NCBI GenBank assembly: GCA_964020975.1
Contig: OZ026612.1
Coordinates: 134,222,418 to 134,286,417, forward strand
DNA from: Hermodice carunculata
Taxonomy: Eukaryota; Annelida; Polychaeta; Eunicida; Amphinomidae
Direction: 5' to 3'
Length of the DNA stretch: 64,000 nucleotides
Both the position numbers and the translations under genes were made by a program. The notes beneath the pieces were generated by a model that saw nothing but the letters and a program-made list of their open reading frames with translations, was not told the origin of the DNA and searched no databases. Positions 1-12,016 of the stretch are shown piece after piece; within the stretch, counting starts at the first letter, position 1; every line of letters starts with the position of its first letter.

Positions 1-539
1 CAGAGTGTACTGATTTAATAATAGCTTTATCTGTATGTATTAAAGACGCAGAAGATAACAATAAAATTGCACAGACATTGACATTAATAAATAAGGCTTA
101 TTGATGGTTTTATGTGCTTTTATATTGATGATATAAGTATTTACAGAACACAGCTTCAAAGTTTATTACTACGAAATATGTGATATACTTCGCATGCCCA
201 TTTGTATTAAAATGCGAAGCAATCTGCTTATTTGGGCAGCCATTTTAATTAATATATATAGAGTTATATCTCAATTACCCCTGACGGTTTTTGCATACTC
301 CGTTGATGTCACAAAACACAGTATTATTTAAAACTGAAGTTATATCCATGCTCTTGGTCAACGTGGGCTACATATTAACTTTGCACCACTATTTTAATGT
401 ATTTAAAAATATAAAATTCCCAGCCTAGATTTTGGTAGACTTTGAGTATGTTATTCTATGGATATTTCTGAACATAAATCCAAAGAAAACGATTCTGTTG
501 CAATTTGTGGTGGGTTCGACCTGATTTCAGGTAGACTGA
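1..539. other. No recognisable gene; AT-rich sequence
   Basis: No long reading frame, no repeat shared with the rest of the window and no RNA gene is visible. The stretch is AT-rich intergenic-type sequence that ends where LINE-like coding similarity begins. Confidence 0.5.
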
Positions 540-800
540 CTGGACTATATGCACTCTAGGCAATTTCGATTAAAAAGGTACGCTCTGGAAACTACGTATT
601 TTCCTACATTCGTCCCATCTTAGAATACGGTAGCCTGGTCTGGGACGTGTGCATGCAGACCGAAGAACTACTTCTTGAATGAGTCCAGTTGTCTGCAACC
701 CATGTTGCTACTGCACGGCTGAATAGGGGCAGCTTCCGGTCACAACGTACTCAGAAATAGGTTGAAAACTCTAAAACAGCAGGGGGTAAAAACGAAAGAA
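540..800 (+). mobile_element. LINE fragment, reverse transcriptase C-terminal part
   Basis: One frame reads SYIRPILEYGSLVWD, then a stop, then VQLSATHVATARL. This matches the block after the RT thumb in CR1/L2-like non-LTR elements (usually written like SxIRPILEYGxxVWD followed by VQxxAARxVTG). Catalytic motifs are absent, so only the segment just past the RT survives. An in-frame stop follows ELLLE, and similarity fades at about 790. The fragment has no visible 3' tail. It resembles the corresponding part of the LINE near 62.7 kb (AARVVTGAMRGTSSA), so the two are probably related. It is an inactive relic. Confidence 0.7.
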
Positions 801-1410
801 AATTAGTAAGCTCAGAATTATGAAAAGTCGGGATATTTGTCAAACAATGTACTTTTGATTAACAAAGTAAACATGTTTCGGTACATGATTTCGGTAAAAT
901 GTTCCTCACTCACGTGTACGGACAGGCATTTATAATAATTTTCGCCCTCTGTGATTCGTATGTGGAAGCAAAGTCCTCTGAGAATAAGACCTTTCACAAT
1001 TTCTCTATTTTCATACCACATTTTAAAGAGATGTTTCTGGGAACCGTCATACCTCCATTTTACGTGCGACTTCACATGGGCTGCACTCATCTAACAGTCG
1101 CCCTCATAAAATGGCCTTCGTAGATGTTATCGTGGTCATGATGATACTGAAAACACTGTCCGTTATTTTTGTGCTCTCAACTCTCAGTCTCCAACTTAAC
1201 TTTTTCAGTCCGACGAGAGTGAGGAGATATTCAAATCAGTGTGTACATTTATTAAAAAGTAAAAACAAATCGCACTGATGGGTGGTGTCTTTAGTATCAG
1301 CATAAGCAAAGAGTGATACAACCATGTCTATCTATACATTATGTCTTGTCAGAACTCCTTATTTTCATTTGGCTTTTGTCCGCCACCAAGCATGAAATCC
1401 TAAACGTTTC
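801..1410. other. No recognised gene
   Basis: The longest frame is 90 codons on the minus strand (818-1090). Its product is not one I recognise and has no clear motif; nothing around it suggests exons. I treat the interval as intergenic. Confidence 0.4.
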
Positions 1411-2098
1411 CATTTAGTTAATTAATTTCCGCTGTAGCTCTTATCATTCACTTTGTGCAGTTCACCTTCTGCTTTATCTTTTCAATATAGTTTCTGAACA
1501 TACGTTTACCTGTTGAGTTTATCTTTACCCCACAGTACTCATATTCATCCACTTCTCCAATTCCAATCGGCTGCTCTCTAGCGTCTGAAATTTGGAATTT
1601 CCAAATTTTCATTTTCTATTGTCATCTAGTTTCTTTCCTAGTGTCATAACTTGGCCTTTGTCATGGCTAAACTTTAAACTCCATTTGTTCTCATATTTCC
1701 ATACAATATCCAACATATCCTGTGATTCTTTTTGAGACTCGGCCATAAGCACAATATCATTTGCAAAAAATAACCCAAAATGTTTTAGTGTCCCAGTCCC
1801 ATGTGTGATTGCTCCTACCCCACTGAAAACCAGAAGCTCTTCTTCTTTTGTCCTTAGGTTTTGCAGCCCAGAAAAAATCCTCGGCTTCTCTTTTATCTGT
1901 TCTATCTCCCAGAAAAACCCTGGTGTCATTATCCATATTGCAAATGATAGGTTAGTCCATATTTCCTCTTTGGAAGTGAAGAACTCTCTAGTGATTCCGA
2001 TATACTCATCTTTCAGGCTGTGCAGAATTATATTGCTGAAACTGGACTCTTTATGTTTTAACTCTCGAGTCCCTGCACTGTATCGCGAGTTCCACCCT
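1411..2098 (-). mobile_element. LINE D-family fragment, copy 1 (RT FADD region)
   Basis: On the minus strand a frame contains FGLFFANDIVLMAESQKE, the RT catalytic box (FADD in the family; here the first Asp is Asn), followed by KWSLKFSHDKGQVMTLGKK, the conserved post-catalytic strand. The frame then runs into a stop near 1609. The same sequence, about 95% identical by eye, lies at 39962-40628, where the catalytic box is outside the open frame. Both copies are bordered on their 5' side by a CT/GA microsatellite at the same point. The 3' part of the element is missing here. The Asp-to-Asn change and the truncation mean that it is dead. Confidence 0.75.
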
Positions 2099-2653
<555 letters not shown>

Positions 2654-2655
2654 TA

Positions 2656-2864
2656 CAGTAGTTCTAGAAATTTTCGCGCTCGATTTAATTTCGCGCTACC
2701 ACCCAAAGCGCCAAATAAGAATGTGCGAAAATAAATTGCAGTGTATTACACTGAATTGAATGGCATTGGATTGCACGAAATTAAAATGCGCGAAAATTTT
2801 AGTAATTTAAGAAAAATTGAGTTTGCGCGAAATTAAACACGCGCGAAAATTTCTAGAACTACAG
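2656..2864. mobile_element. Tc1/mariner-type MITE with TTTCGCGC-rich inverted ends
   Basis: The 209-bp element has inverted ends of about 40 bp. The left end begins CAGTAGTTCTAGAAATTTTC and the right end is its near-perfect reverse complement. TA lies on each side (2654-2655 and 2865-2866), as expected for the TA target duplication of Tc1/mariner elements; CAGT at the tip also fits that superfamily. The interior has repeated blocks reading roughly AATTTCGCGC and GCGCGAAA and no coding capacity. It is a non-autonomous element; the superfamily call is inferred from the ends only. Confidence 0.75.
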
Positions 2865-3164
2865 TATAATCAAGCTTTCCATTTGTTGTGAGTGTTGGAA
2901 CAATCCCAAGCGGTCTGTATGGGAACACGGTACAGTTCCTTTCGGGCAGTACCTAGTCCATCATAAAAGTACTGAATGGTCCCCATGTAGAGGGGAGAAA
3001 GACGTCTGTGTATACATTTCTTTCCTTGCCCATCTTTATTTTTGCACGGGCTTAAACTCACACACCGCGCAAGCCAGAAACTTCAAACTGGCCATGGAGA
3101 AAGCACTTACGGTGAGGTTTCACATATCGTTCAGAGTATATCAGAAGAATGAAAATTGTTATTG

Positions 3165-3199
<35 letters not shown>
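3165..3199. repeat. (TCA)n microsatellite
   Basis: About 12 units of TCA/ATC in an otherwise non-repetitive stretch. Confidence 0.95.
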
Positions 3200-3339
3200 T
3201 TTAGAAAATTTCAGTCGCTTCTGCTACCAAATTGTTCAACAAGGAGGCCCGAATGTTGGTTCAGTTGGTATGTTGGTCGGAGCGGCGCATCTATTGGGCA
3301 CATTATCAGGGTTGTAGGATTTATATGCATGCTGATTAT

Positions 3340-3695
3340 GGACACTTAATTTTTTTTAAATTGAATATCTTCAAATATATCATAGACAGAGGCGTCATTT
3401 TAATTTCAATTAGGCCTATGTAGGTTAAGGCGCAAGCTCGTCCAATGAACAAAAAAACTATAGTTGCAAAATTTAAATTTATGTTAATTGAAGACACATG
3501 AAAATTTTGAAGTTGCATAACTTCAAACTACAATAAATAGATGTGCCATTCCAACTTCAATTCATAAGTTTGAGCTGTAAGGGCATCAAATGAATTTCAA
3601 AAAAGTCAGTCATAGAATTAAAGTTTATGGTAATTTGGGCCATGTGAATTTTTTTTTTAAGTTGGTTATCTTCTAACCTATTATCAACCATCACT
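3340..3695 (+). mobile_element. Degraded Helitron-like core (type A minisatellite)
   Basis: Roughly two and a half units of a ~120-bp repeat are visible, each with 'CTTCAAA..AT.ATAGA..G.TGCCATTCCAACTTCAATT' type wording followed by a 'GCATCAAATGAA' and 'AAATTTA.G.TAATT' block. The same unit fills the cores of the Helitron-like copies at 19556-20234 and 25874-26866. Neither terminus can be found here, so it is a truncated or decayed copy in plus orientation. Confidence 0.55.
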
Positions 3696-3699
3696 AGTG

Positions 3700-5005
3700 A
3701 ATATATGGGTTTGTGTTATACGCTACTCTTACGCCTGGCAAAGAACAAGAAAATTGAGGGATTTCAATTTATGCTCACTTTACTTAACTTCCTCACAATG
3801 CACAACCCGCACCGCCACAAAATGTTCACACTGGTTACTGTTATCCACATCCATGCCATTATGCAACCATTTTGCACGCATATATACTAAATTAGCTCAG
3901 GCTATCAGAACCTGTCTTCTGGGCAACTTACTCTGTAGTACAATTGACTGTCTGCTGGGAGATGCAAATAGTCGCTGCATATTTTCGAACATTTATTCCA
4001 AGGATAACAAATATTCTTCAATACTGTTTCAACCACTGTTCAATCAAAAGCCAGCACCAGGAGTAAAAAAATGATAGCACAGGGTTACAAAGGAGTTAGT
4101 ATTGATTCAGTTGAACATTTTAGAGATAAAACTTTCATGGTGGAACAGATAATGAGGTGCACCTATATGGTGCATCTTTCTTCACAATCATAGCTGTTAA
4201 GTGGCGCCAAGCAGAGGGCTATCTAGTGGACAATCACGAGGGCGGTAAAAACTGAGATAGAGTGTAAGAGTGTAGCCGAGGCTAGGTGCGCAAGGGATGG
4301 ATGGCGGGGGACCCCTCCCAAGCTGAGAGACTTCTGAAAAATAGACTTAAAATGGCGATCTGTGGTGGATTAAGAGGTGCAAAATTTGTGATATGTAAAA
4401 GCATAAAATATGCAAAGAAAAAAAACTGTGGAAATTCTTACTCTCTAATAAACGTTACGTGCATGCCTACTGAACAAATGTTCTGGTGGATTTATTTTTC
4501 ATTAATTTGTGTCAGCAAAGTCAGTGACGTATGATTGCAATTGGCTTAATGTTAACGATATTGAAATTTGGTTGTTACATCATTCTATAATTTATTAATT
4601 ATTGCTGTCGATGTTACGAGACTGAGGAAAAACAACAACAAAATATTTGACTCTTCGCAGCACATCAGAAATACCGATGTTCGAACCTGAACGTGCAAGG
4701 AATCTCCGTTTCTATCTGGATAACAATGCAAACAAGTGTAAAATTTGTTTTGACACATATTTTTTTTTTATTTCAAAAATGTGCGTGATTGACTATATGA
4801 TGGTCAGCGGTAGAGCACTGCAATGTAACATAAATTATATATTTTTGTCCGATGTGGCCATAACCATGACATGGGGATTTGCTATGGCATGTTCTATGGA
4901 TATGGTGCGTTATCATTATGAGCCATACCCATAGAACATGTATCCATGATGCTAGTTAATTAATATATGTACAAAGTTTTTCGAAGGCAAAACTATTATG
5001 AAGAA
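3700..5005. other. No recognised gene
   Basis: Frames of up to 125 codons exist but show no motif or family that I recognise, and none stands out by composition. No repeat ties to the rest of the window were seen. Confidence 0.4.
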
Positions 5006-7044
5006 ACATTACTCACCTTAGGTCAGTTAAGCTGTCTCCACGTACTTATCTATGCTTTGCCAGAGCACCCATAAAAATTCTCTGGGTCCAGTGCCATATT
5101 CATGCTGCTCATCACCGCCAAGCGGAAAATAGAGAAGGCAACTCTTGAAAGGGGAGGAGGGTTGCCCTTGGCAAACTCCAGAGAGCAACCCTGATGAACA
5201 ACGTTTCTGACCAAAAAAATTATCTGTTATGCAATCCAATTGATCTGCGAACAACACCTGTTGACCATTGACCGATCCTCATGAAGAAGGCAGAAATTGG
5301 TTGCAGACCAGTGGGCCTGCAGAGGCATTAGGCCACTGGTATATGTCCCTTGGGATGGGGCACCAGCTTCTGGCTGCCCTTAACACCAGAAGAACCCGAC
5401 CTTGTAGGCTCACCACCCTTCTTAACCACCTTCATCCTCCACCACTGTGGCTTCTACTGCTGCCGGGGACCAAGCAAAGCTGCAGCTAGTTGGCCACCAA
5501 GAGAAGCACATTATGCCACAGTAACTCAGCATTGGTTCCACTGAGCATGTGCTCCATGGCATGGCCTCAAAGCCCAGGGCACCTCCAACTTCGGAACCTT
5601 CTCCACTCCATCCACCAACATAGGCCCAGCCCTTAGCTGTGTCACTGTGGTCTGAGGGACCACTTTCCTGGGAAGGGTTTCCCGCATTAAAGTGACATTT
5701 GCCCGAAACATGGAACGTGGCTGCTCTGCCTTAGAGGGTGACCAGTCAACCCAAACTGCCACCTCCTCCACTGAAGCCGACAAGTGAAGGACTTTCGTCC
5801 ACTCGGGAGTGGCAAGAAGTGGCCGTGACTCAGCCTCTTTCCCCTCCACTACCAGGCAGGAGAAACAAGAGCTAGGTCCCCTGTTGCTACATCCTTTCTG
5901 GAAGAATTCTGAGCAGTCAAGGTCAAGAAAATCCTCGGCTGCAGGATAATCTTCCAGATCATCCTTCCAGATCATCCTTAAACCTGAGAAGCAAATCCTC
6001 GAGTTCCTCCTCTGAAGTCTTTGCCTTAGTGTGCAGCTTAGACTCCATCAGCATGGTAACCTCAGTAGCTGGTGTCTCAGACTGAGCACCATACTTAGAC
6101 TGCACCCCCACCCAGCCTCAGAGAATCTCAGTGGACAAAGCACCTGTCAGAAGCTCACACACAGGGAGAGGCAACACCAGCCTACAAGAACACACTAGGT
6201 AAATAGGCCTGGGGGCCGGGGAAGCCACAACTGCCGCAACCTCTTGCAGCAGCCCTTAGGTCACAGAATATGCACAGAGGCGACCTCCCCAAGGAAAGAA
6301 TGATAGACCTCCTGATCAATTTCCTTTGGGGTGGGAGAAGAGCCTCTCACTCCACCTGATTGACTCCCATGGTGGAACTTGGCACTCGGAGAACTTCTTC
6401 ACATGCCACTGTACCACCCTCTGGCAAGGGAGCCACTAAGGGAGGCATCTGCCTCTCTCCAGCTCACAAGGGGCCCGAAGTGATATGGCTTCATACCTTC
6501 CCATCTGGAGAAGAAGAGTATAGATGTCAATGTTGTCTCTTCCTCTTCTTCTCCCTCCCATGGTGGAAGCACAAATGCTGGTGACCAAGGGAGGGAGGCA
6601 GGTGCAACATGCAGGGTGGATATTCCTGTGGTTGTTTGGCTTCCCAATAGACATCAACTCCACATCCATATCCATGGATGATCAAGCCAAAGAACCAGGA
6701 ATTACTAAGTTGGTAGAAGGACCAGTTTCCCAGAAAACCTATCTACCTATCAACTACAACAAGACAGAAAAAGGAAACCACAAGAGTGCCAAAAGGTAGG
6801 GAAAAAGCAGGAGCCTCCAAGACACGTCCACCATAGATGGATGCCAGAGTTGAAAACTAAAGTGCCCGTGCTTGCTAATATGCACTATGACCACCAAGAA
6901 TGTTGTGCCACACAGCAGCAGCTGGATGGCAGTGATGAGCAGCATGGAAACGGCATTGGACCCACGGAAATTTTTATGGTGGCCCTGGCAAAGCACAGGT
7001 AAGTGCTTGGAGACAAACTTAAGTGACCTATGGTGTTGTAATGT
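5006..7044. mobile_element. Unclassified ~2-kb block between ~115-bp inverted arms
   Basis: The left arm (5006-5122) and right arm (6930-7044) are diverged inverted copies: the left reads ACATTAC..TAGGTCAGTTAAG, then CTGTCTCCA and ATGCTTTGCCAGAGC, and the right arm's reverse complement reads almost the same. The interior is clearly richer in G and C than the flanks and holds mid-size frames on both strands, for example a 149-codon minus frame (5526-5975) with an acidic segment near its start (EDYPAAEDFLDLDC). I recognise no transposase or other domain. No target-site duplication is clear. It may be a decayed DNA transposon or an inverted duplication of unrelated sequence. Confidence 0.45.
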
Positions 7045-7051
7045 GTCAATA

Positions 7052-7106
7052 CACACACACACACATATATTTATATATATATACACACACACAAACATAC
7101 ATATAT
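7052..7106. repeat. CA/TA-rich microsatellite
   Basis: Short runs of CA, TA and CATA adjoin the right inverted arm of the preceding block. Confidence 0.85.
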
Positions 7107-7109
7107 GGC

Positions 7110-8415
7110 CACATGGGACTGACACTTAGTCTTTGTTGTCAAATGCCAAAGTATGATTGCTCTGTGACCAGCTTCCAACTAATACCTATTCATAATATTT
7201 GTATCAAATGCAAGCATTATCTTTCTAGGACCAGATGCATCCCATCTTCTCAGTACATCCATCCAGGCCTAAGCTAATCCATGTCTGACGAACAATTCTT
7301 TGAATAGGCTCACTTAGGCAAAAATTAAAAATAAAAGAAGAAAACAAAAACAAAGCAAAATGGGTTGCCAAGTGAAAACAAAAAGGATTCAAATGTGGAG
7401 CCCATTACCACATGATTACCAGTTTTTTTCCTCATCTTGGCCATTTTTCTCTCCTTTTTTCAAAGACAAGATTCAGCCGAGGCAGTGGACTCAGCTGCCT
7501 CAATGGAATTTACGGCCTTGGTCACCAACACGGGTTTAGGTCTGACCTGGCTTGCAGTATTGTACACGCGGTTGGTTTTATTTTTCTCCATTAATTACAG
7601 TTGTATTGTAAAAATGATTAAAATAGGTAATGTATAAATGTAAGTTTTTATTTCTAAAAAAAAAAGAATTAAATTCACAAGCGTACTACTTTCATGCGTG
7701 GGAGAATACATTTTATGAAACAGTGATCACGTCACCACATGCACGCAACATTGGTCAACGTTCAGTTACAAAAACCAACACAACTGCGCAGAATGCATTA
7801 GGGAAACAGTCCATCGTACAGGCTACTGGATCATTAACTTCAGTGATAATGATAGTCTTCTAGCTGCGCGAGAGACATTCATACTGACATCGACTGATCC
7901 AGACGTGGCTGTCCCTGTTGCTGTACTAGGGCCCTTCCCCTAATGTGACCTGATGTGGATGCCTGACTGAAAGAGGAAGGAGGTGAAACCGGGTCAAGCC
8001 CTGCTGCTAGTGCGGGCACCTGAAGGGGCATGGCTGGCAAATGTGACCCGGTGGAACCAGTAGGCCTATTTCAACACCAAATGTTTGGCCTCCGCTGCAG
8101 CCATAAGATGTTACCTCATGTGGATGCTTGACCCAGAGAGGAAGGGTACCTACCATGTTGCTTTCGCTTTTTTCAGGATATTTCGTCGGGAGGAGAAGCC
8201 TCTAATCCTTGAATTGTAAAAATGGAAATCTGGCAAATCATTCAGATAAAAGATCATCTGCCACCGTCCTGGACCTGTGACCCACAGTTCTATCCAAATA
8301 AGGAAGGGATCTCCCAAATAAGGAAACTAAATATTATCCTGTAATAGATGAAATTAACGTTTGCTAATTGGTTTAAAAATATGAAAGAATTCCCCGTATT
8401 CCCTCTTTGGTATCC
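7110..8415. other. No recognised gene
   Basis: Nothing coding is recognised. The part between about 7880 and 8160 is more GC-rich and contains two similar phrases (ATGTGGATGCCTGACTGAAAG and, about 170 bp on, ATGTGGATGCTTGACCCAGA), perhaps an old internal repeat. Confidence 0.35.
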
Positions 8416-8418
8416 TTC

Positions 8419-8581
8419 CTGATCACCAAACAGGTATACAAATTAGGCCTATGTATGTCTGTTTTGCGATCAGGCTCATGAATATTCATTGACACCATCA
8501 GGGTTATACATAATATATCCTCGTTTTGGACTTGATCACCAAAAAGGTATACAGATTCTGTATACCTGTTCGGTGATCAAG
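8419..8581. repeat. Two tandem hairpin units (TGATCACCAAACAGGTATAC)
   Basis: Unit 1 pairs 8419-8440 with 8452-8473 and holds TAGGCCTA in its loop. Unit 2 pairs 8531-8554 with 8558-8581 with a three-base loop and two mismatches. Each unit is followed by GCTCATGAAT. The arrangement looks like a short fold-back or MITE relic duplicated once. Confidence 0.7.
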
Positions 8582-8738
8582 CTCATGAATCAAATGAGTG
8601 ATATCAGAAAAAAATAGGCCTACTTCAGTTGAAAAAAAAAGACCTTGTTGCCAAATCTAGTATTCTACATGTTGTTAAATGGTTAATGTTATTTGATAAA
8701 ATGTTATGTTTTTCAGTAGTTTTTATTTCACATTTATA

Positions 8739-8910
8739 ATCCTAGTAGTATTACAGGATAAAAGCGTCACGACCTGTCTCTTCGGGGGATACAAGAAAAC
8801 ATCCACGTGAAAAGATGGCGTCATGGAATACAAATCTTTTCACGTGGATATTTTCTTGTATCCCGTGAACAGACAGGTTGTAACTAATAGTACCCGAGCT
8901 CTACTAGGAT
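8739..8910. mobile_element. Fold-back/MITE-like element with ~48-bp stem
   Basis: The outer 10 bases (ATCCTAGTAG / CTACTAGGAT) are perfect inverted repeats. Inside, 8767-8815 pairs with 8834-8882 in a long stem containing ATCCACGTGAAAAGAT and its complement. The 18-base centre is not repeated. There is no coding capacity. The family is not known to me, and no target duplication is obvious. Confidence 0.65.
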
Positions 8911-9878
8911 GATAGGATTTCTACGAGGCTGATACGGATCAGTTTATAATCCAGTCCGTATATTCCTGTTTTGGCGATTATACACTATGATACAGCTGTA
9001 GGCCTAATTACTGGATATAAAATTGGGGCCGGGAGGGCATTGGTCTGGATGATTTACCACGCGCTATATCACGGTCCCAAAAATTGTTGGGACTATGTAG
9101 GCTACTGATTTCCATGATATGGAGATCAACGAAGTGAAGGATTTAGCTTAAAAATCCATGAGCAATTTGAAGTCAAGTAAATTGTTCGATTCTCGTTGTC
9201 GACACACTTGTTTAAACTCACAAAATGATGAATTGCAGGTGCTACTCTCATACCATTAGCTATGCTTTCCCCACCTTTCAGCTTTACACCAGTGACAGAA
9301 GTGCCCAACCTGTTCACATAGCCTACACTATCCATAAAGTGTAGGCCTAAATGTTGCAGCTGATCTCTCCTACATTATAGTTTAAAATGCGCACTAGGCC
9401 TAAACTCCTATTTAAATGTGGTCATCCAATAGAGAAGTCCATGGGTTTATTGTGGTGGAAGACATCCGTGCCAAAAGTTCAAACAATTACGGGCAAAGGA
9501 CCGTATGTGTCCTGAGAAAGGGAATCCAGGTCGTGAACCTGGAATCTAGTTTATTGTATTAAAGAAAATAGTGTACCACCTGCCAACCAATAACTTTACG
9601 CACATCCAAATTAAGCCCTGTCTGCTGCCACGCACTTCAGGCCTTTCTGCATTCATTGCACATTCACAGCAGCCCATTATTATATTAATGCACTTCCTTT
9701 CTTCCCTACTGTCATTCCTTATGCCATGGGGATTAGCATTGATCAGTTAGGGTGGCAATTGGCATTTTCCACAACTGTTGATCAATCCCCTGTGAATACT
9801 TTTGCTCCAGCTACACCGCCGAATCAGAAATAATCCTTTGTTTTTGCCTCTTGTCCTTTACTTTAGGCTTTAGTTCCA
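8911..9878. other. No recognised gene; local TAGGCCTA cluster
   Basis: No coding similarity is seen up to the start of LINE A. The octamer TAGGCCTA occurs at 8999, 9342 and 9395, part of a cluster that runs from about 8061 to 10241. Confidence 0.4.
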
Positions 9879-10698
9879 ATGAACGCGATTATATTACGGT
9901 TTACGTGTCTGCAACATCTACTGCAAGTCTTGCAAAAATGTTTTCAGTCCTCCATGGATGTGCATCCAAATCCTGGACAAAACGACCCTAAGTCTCCGCT
10001 GCGAAAAATTACTTCAAACTTTGACTCTGACATCCGTAGGATTAAGAGTTTAGGTAAATTTTATGAACTTCAATTATTAGCGCAAGCCAGACACCTAGAT
10101 GTTATTACTTTATCCGAAACTTGGCTTGATGTGAATTTTCCTGATCAACTCCTGTTTATTGACAACTTTCAACCTCCTTTTAGTAGGTTTTAGAAGAGAC
10201 CATCCCACAGGATGAGGAGGAGGGGTCCATACATAGGCCTATATTTCTCCTTCGCTACCATGTCGGAGGCGCACTGATCTACAGGATCTTAATTCATGAT
10301 GCACCTGGGTTGAGATTACTAAAAACATGAAGTTTTGCTGATTGGAAATTATTATCAACCGCCTGTCCAGACTGCTGAAATACGGATGCCTTTCATTAGT
10401 CTTTAAATACCTCCATCTCAATAGCGCTTGAAAGTAACCCACACTCTGTCCTTATCGATGGCGATTTTAATGATAGATGCTCAGACTGGATTCACCACAT
10501 GAGAATAGTGACCTTGGTTTAGCGCTCTTCAACCTATTTTTCTCGATACAACCTTTATCAGGTTATACAGGAACCTACTAGAACCACCAAGTGCGGAACA
10601 CAGAAAATATCTGCTTGATCTTATTACCACGGACTCTCCTGGCCTGCTGCTTAACAGTGCCGTTCTTACTCCTCTTTCAAATTCTGATCATGAGATCG

Positions 10699-10964
<266 letters not shown>

Positions 10965-11765
10965 CAGTGTCACACTTTAAAGACTGTCTGTTCAAACGTC
11001 ATGTTTGGAACTACAATAAAGCCAATTTCCCTGAACTTAATTCTACACTCCTCTCAGCACCTTGGAACACAGCCCTTGAAGTCTATGAAAACCTTGACAA
11101 CAGTGTTTCATACTAGTCAGACCTGCTTCTTTCCGCTGCAAAAGAATTTATACCCTTAAGAGAAGTCACTCCAGGACCCTCTGACTAGCCTTGGCTTACC
11201 AGCGAGATAAAAAAAAAGTTTATTCGTTTCTGCAAACGGGCAAACTAGCTAACATTCCACGTCCATATATACACTCGAGGTTTTCATGAAGGTCGAGAAG
11301 TTTTACCAGTTTTACAACATGCCACGTGACCATATTCTCAACAAAAATCGAAAATCGATGCCATCTTACTATACTAAATTACGTATATAACTGGTCGATA
11401 ACTAAATAGATCCAAAACAATGGTGGATCTTATCTAAGTGTGTCTTGAGATCTAAAATTCAAATTTAAGATATTCCTCCAATTATTGAAAACGACCACAT
11501 TATATCTTGCAATGTACAAAAAAATGTGACATTTTCAATAGGCCTACATATTTTGCAAGTCTATGTACAACATTTTCCGACATTGACTCTCCTCTAATGC
11601 CTGAATTCAGTCGCCGTACTGAGTCTAGATTTACTGAAATCACGTTTAATGAAGAGCATGTTTTGAAAGTTCTATTGTCTCTAAGAATTACTTGTGCAAC
11701 TTTGCCTAACAATACTGGCAACACTCTTCTCAAGAATACTGCTCGCTGCATCTGTAATCCTCTTA

Positions 11766-12016
11766 GGGTTGGTTCAACATTTTTAACCTTTTGTATTAGA
11801 ACTTTCAGTATGCAGGAGTGAGGGGGTAAGTGGACCTGTACACTTCTACAGATAATGGAAAATGATGGTCATTTGTAACCAAAATTTTGTGATATTTTGG
11901 TATTACTCCTTAGAAGATCATCATTTTCAAGTACTAAGTTGGGGGGAGTAAGGGGGGCTATGAAATTTAGTACCCCAAGTACTCATTCAAAAACGATGAT
12001 AGTGTTGAACCATCCG
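11766..12016. mobile_element. PIF/Harbinger-type MITE, copy 1, inside LINE A
   Basis: The ends read GGGTTGGTTCAACATTTTTA and, at the right, GTGTTGAACCATCCG, near-perfect inverted repeats. TTA flanks it on both sides (11763-11765 and 12017-12019). Removing it joins LINE coding sequence in frame order, confirming an insertion. The TTA/TAA 3-bp target duplication is the known signature of PIF/Harbinger elements. The second copy at 61286-61538 has the same ends and a TAA duplication. There is no coding capacity. Confidence 0.85.

Noticed and set aside
3697-4074. 125-codon plus frame
   Set aside because: There are no motifs, and nothing in its composition sets it apart from the surrounding non-coding sequence.
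5526-5975. 149-codon minus frame as a host gene
   Set aside because: No recognisable domain, and it lies inside the inverted-arm block; the GC-richer composition alone can keep frames open.
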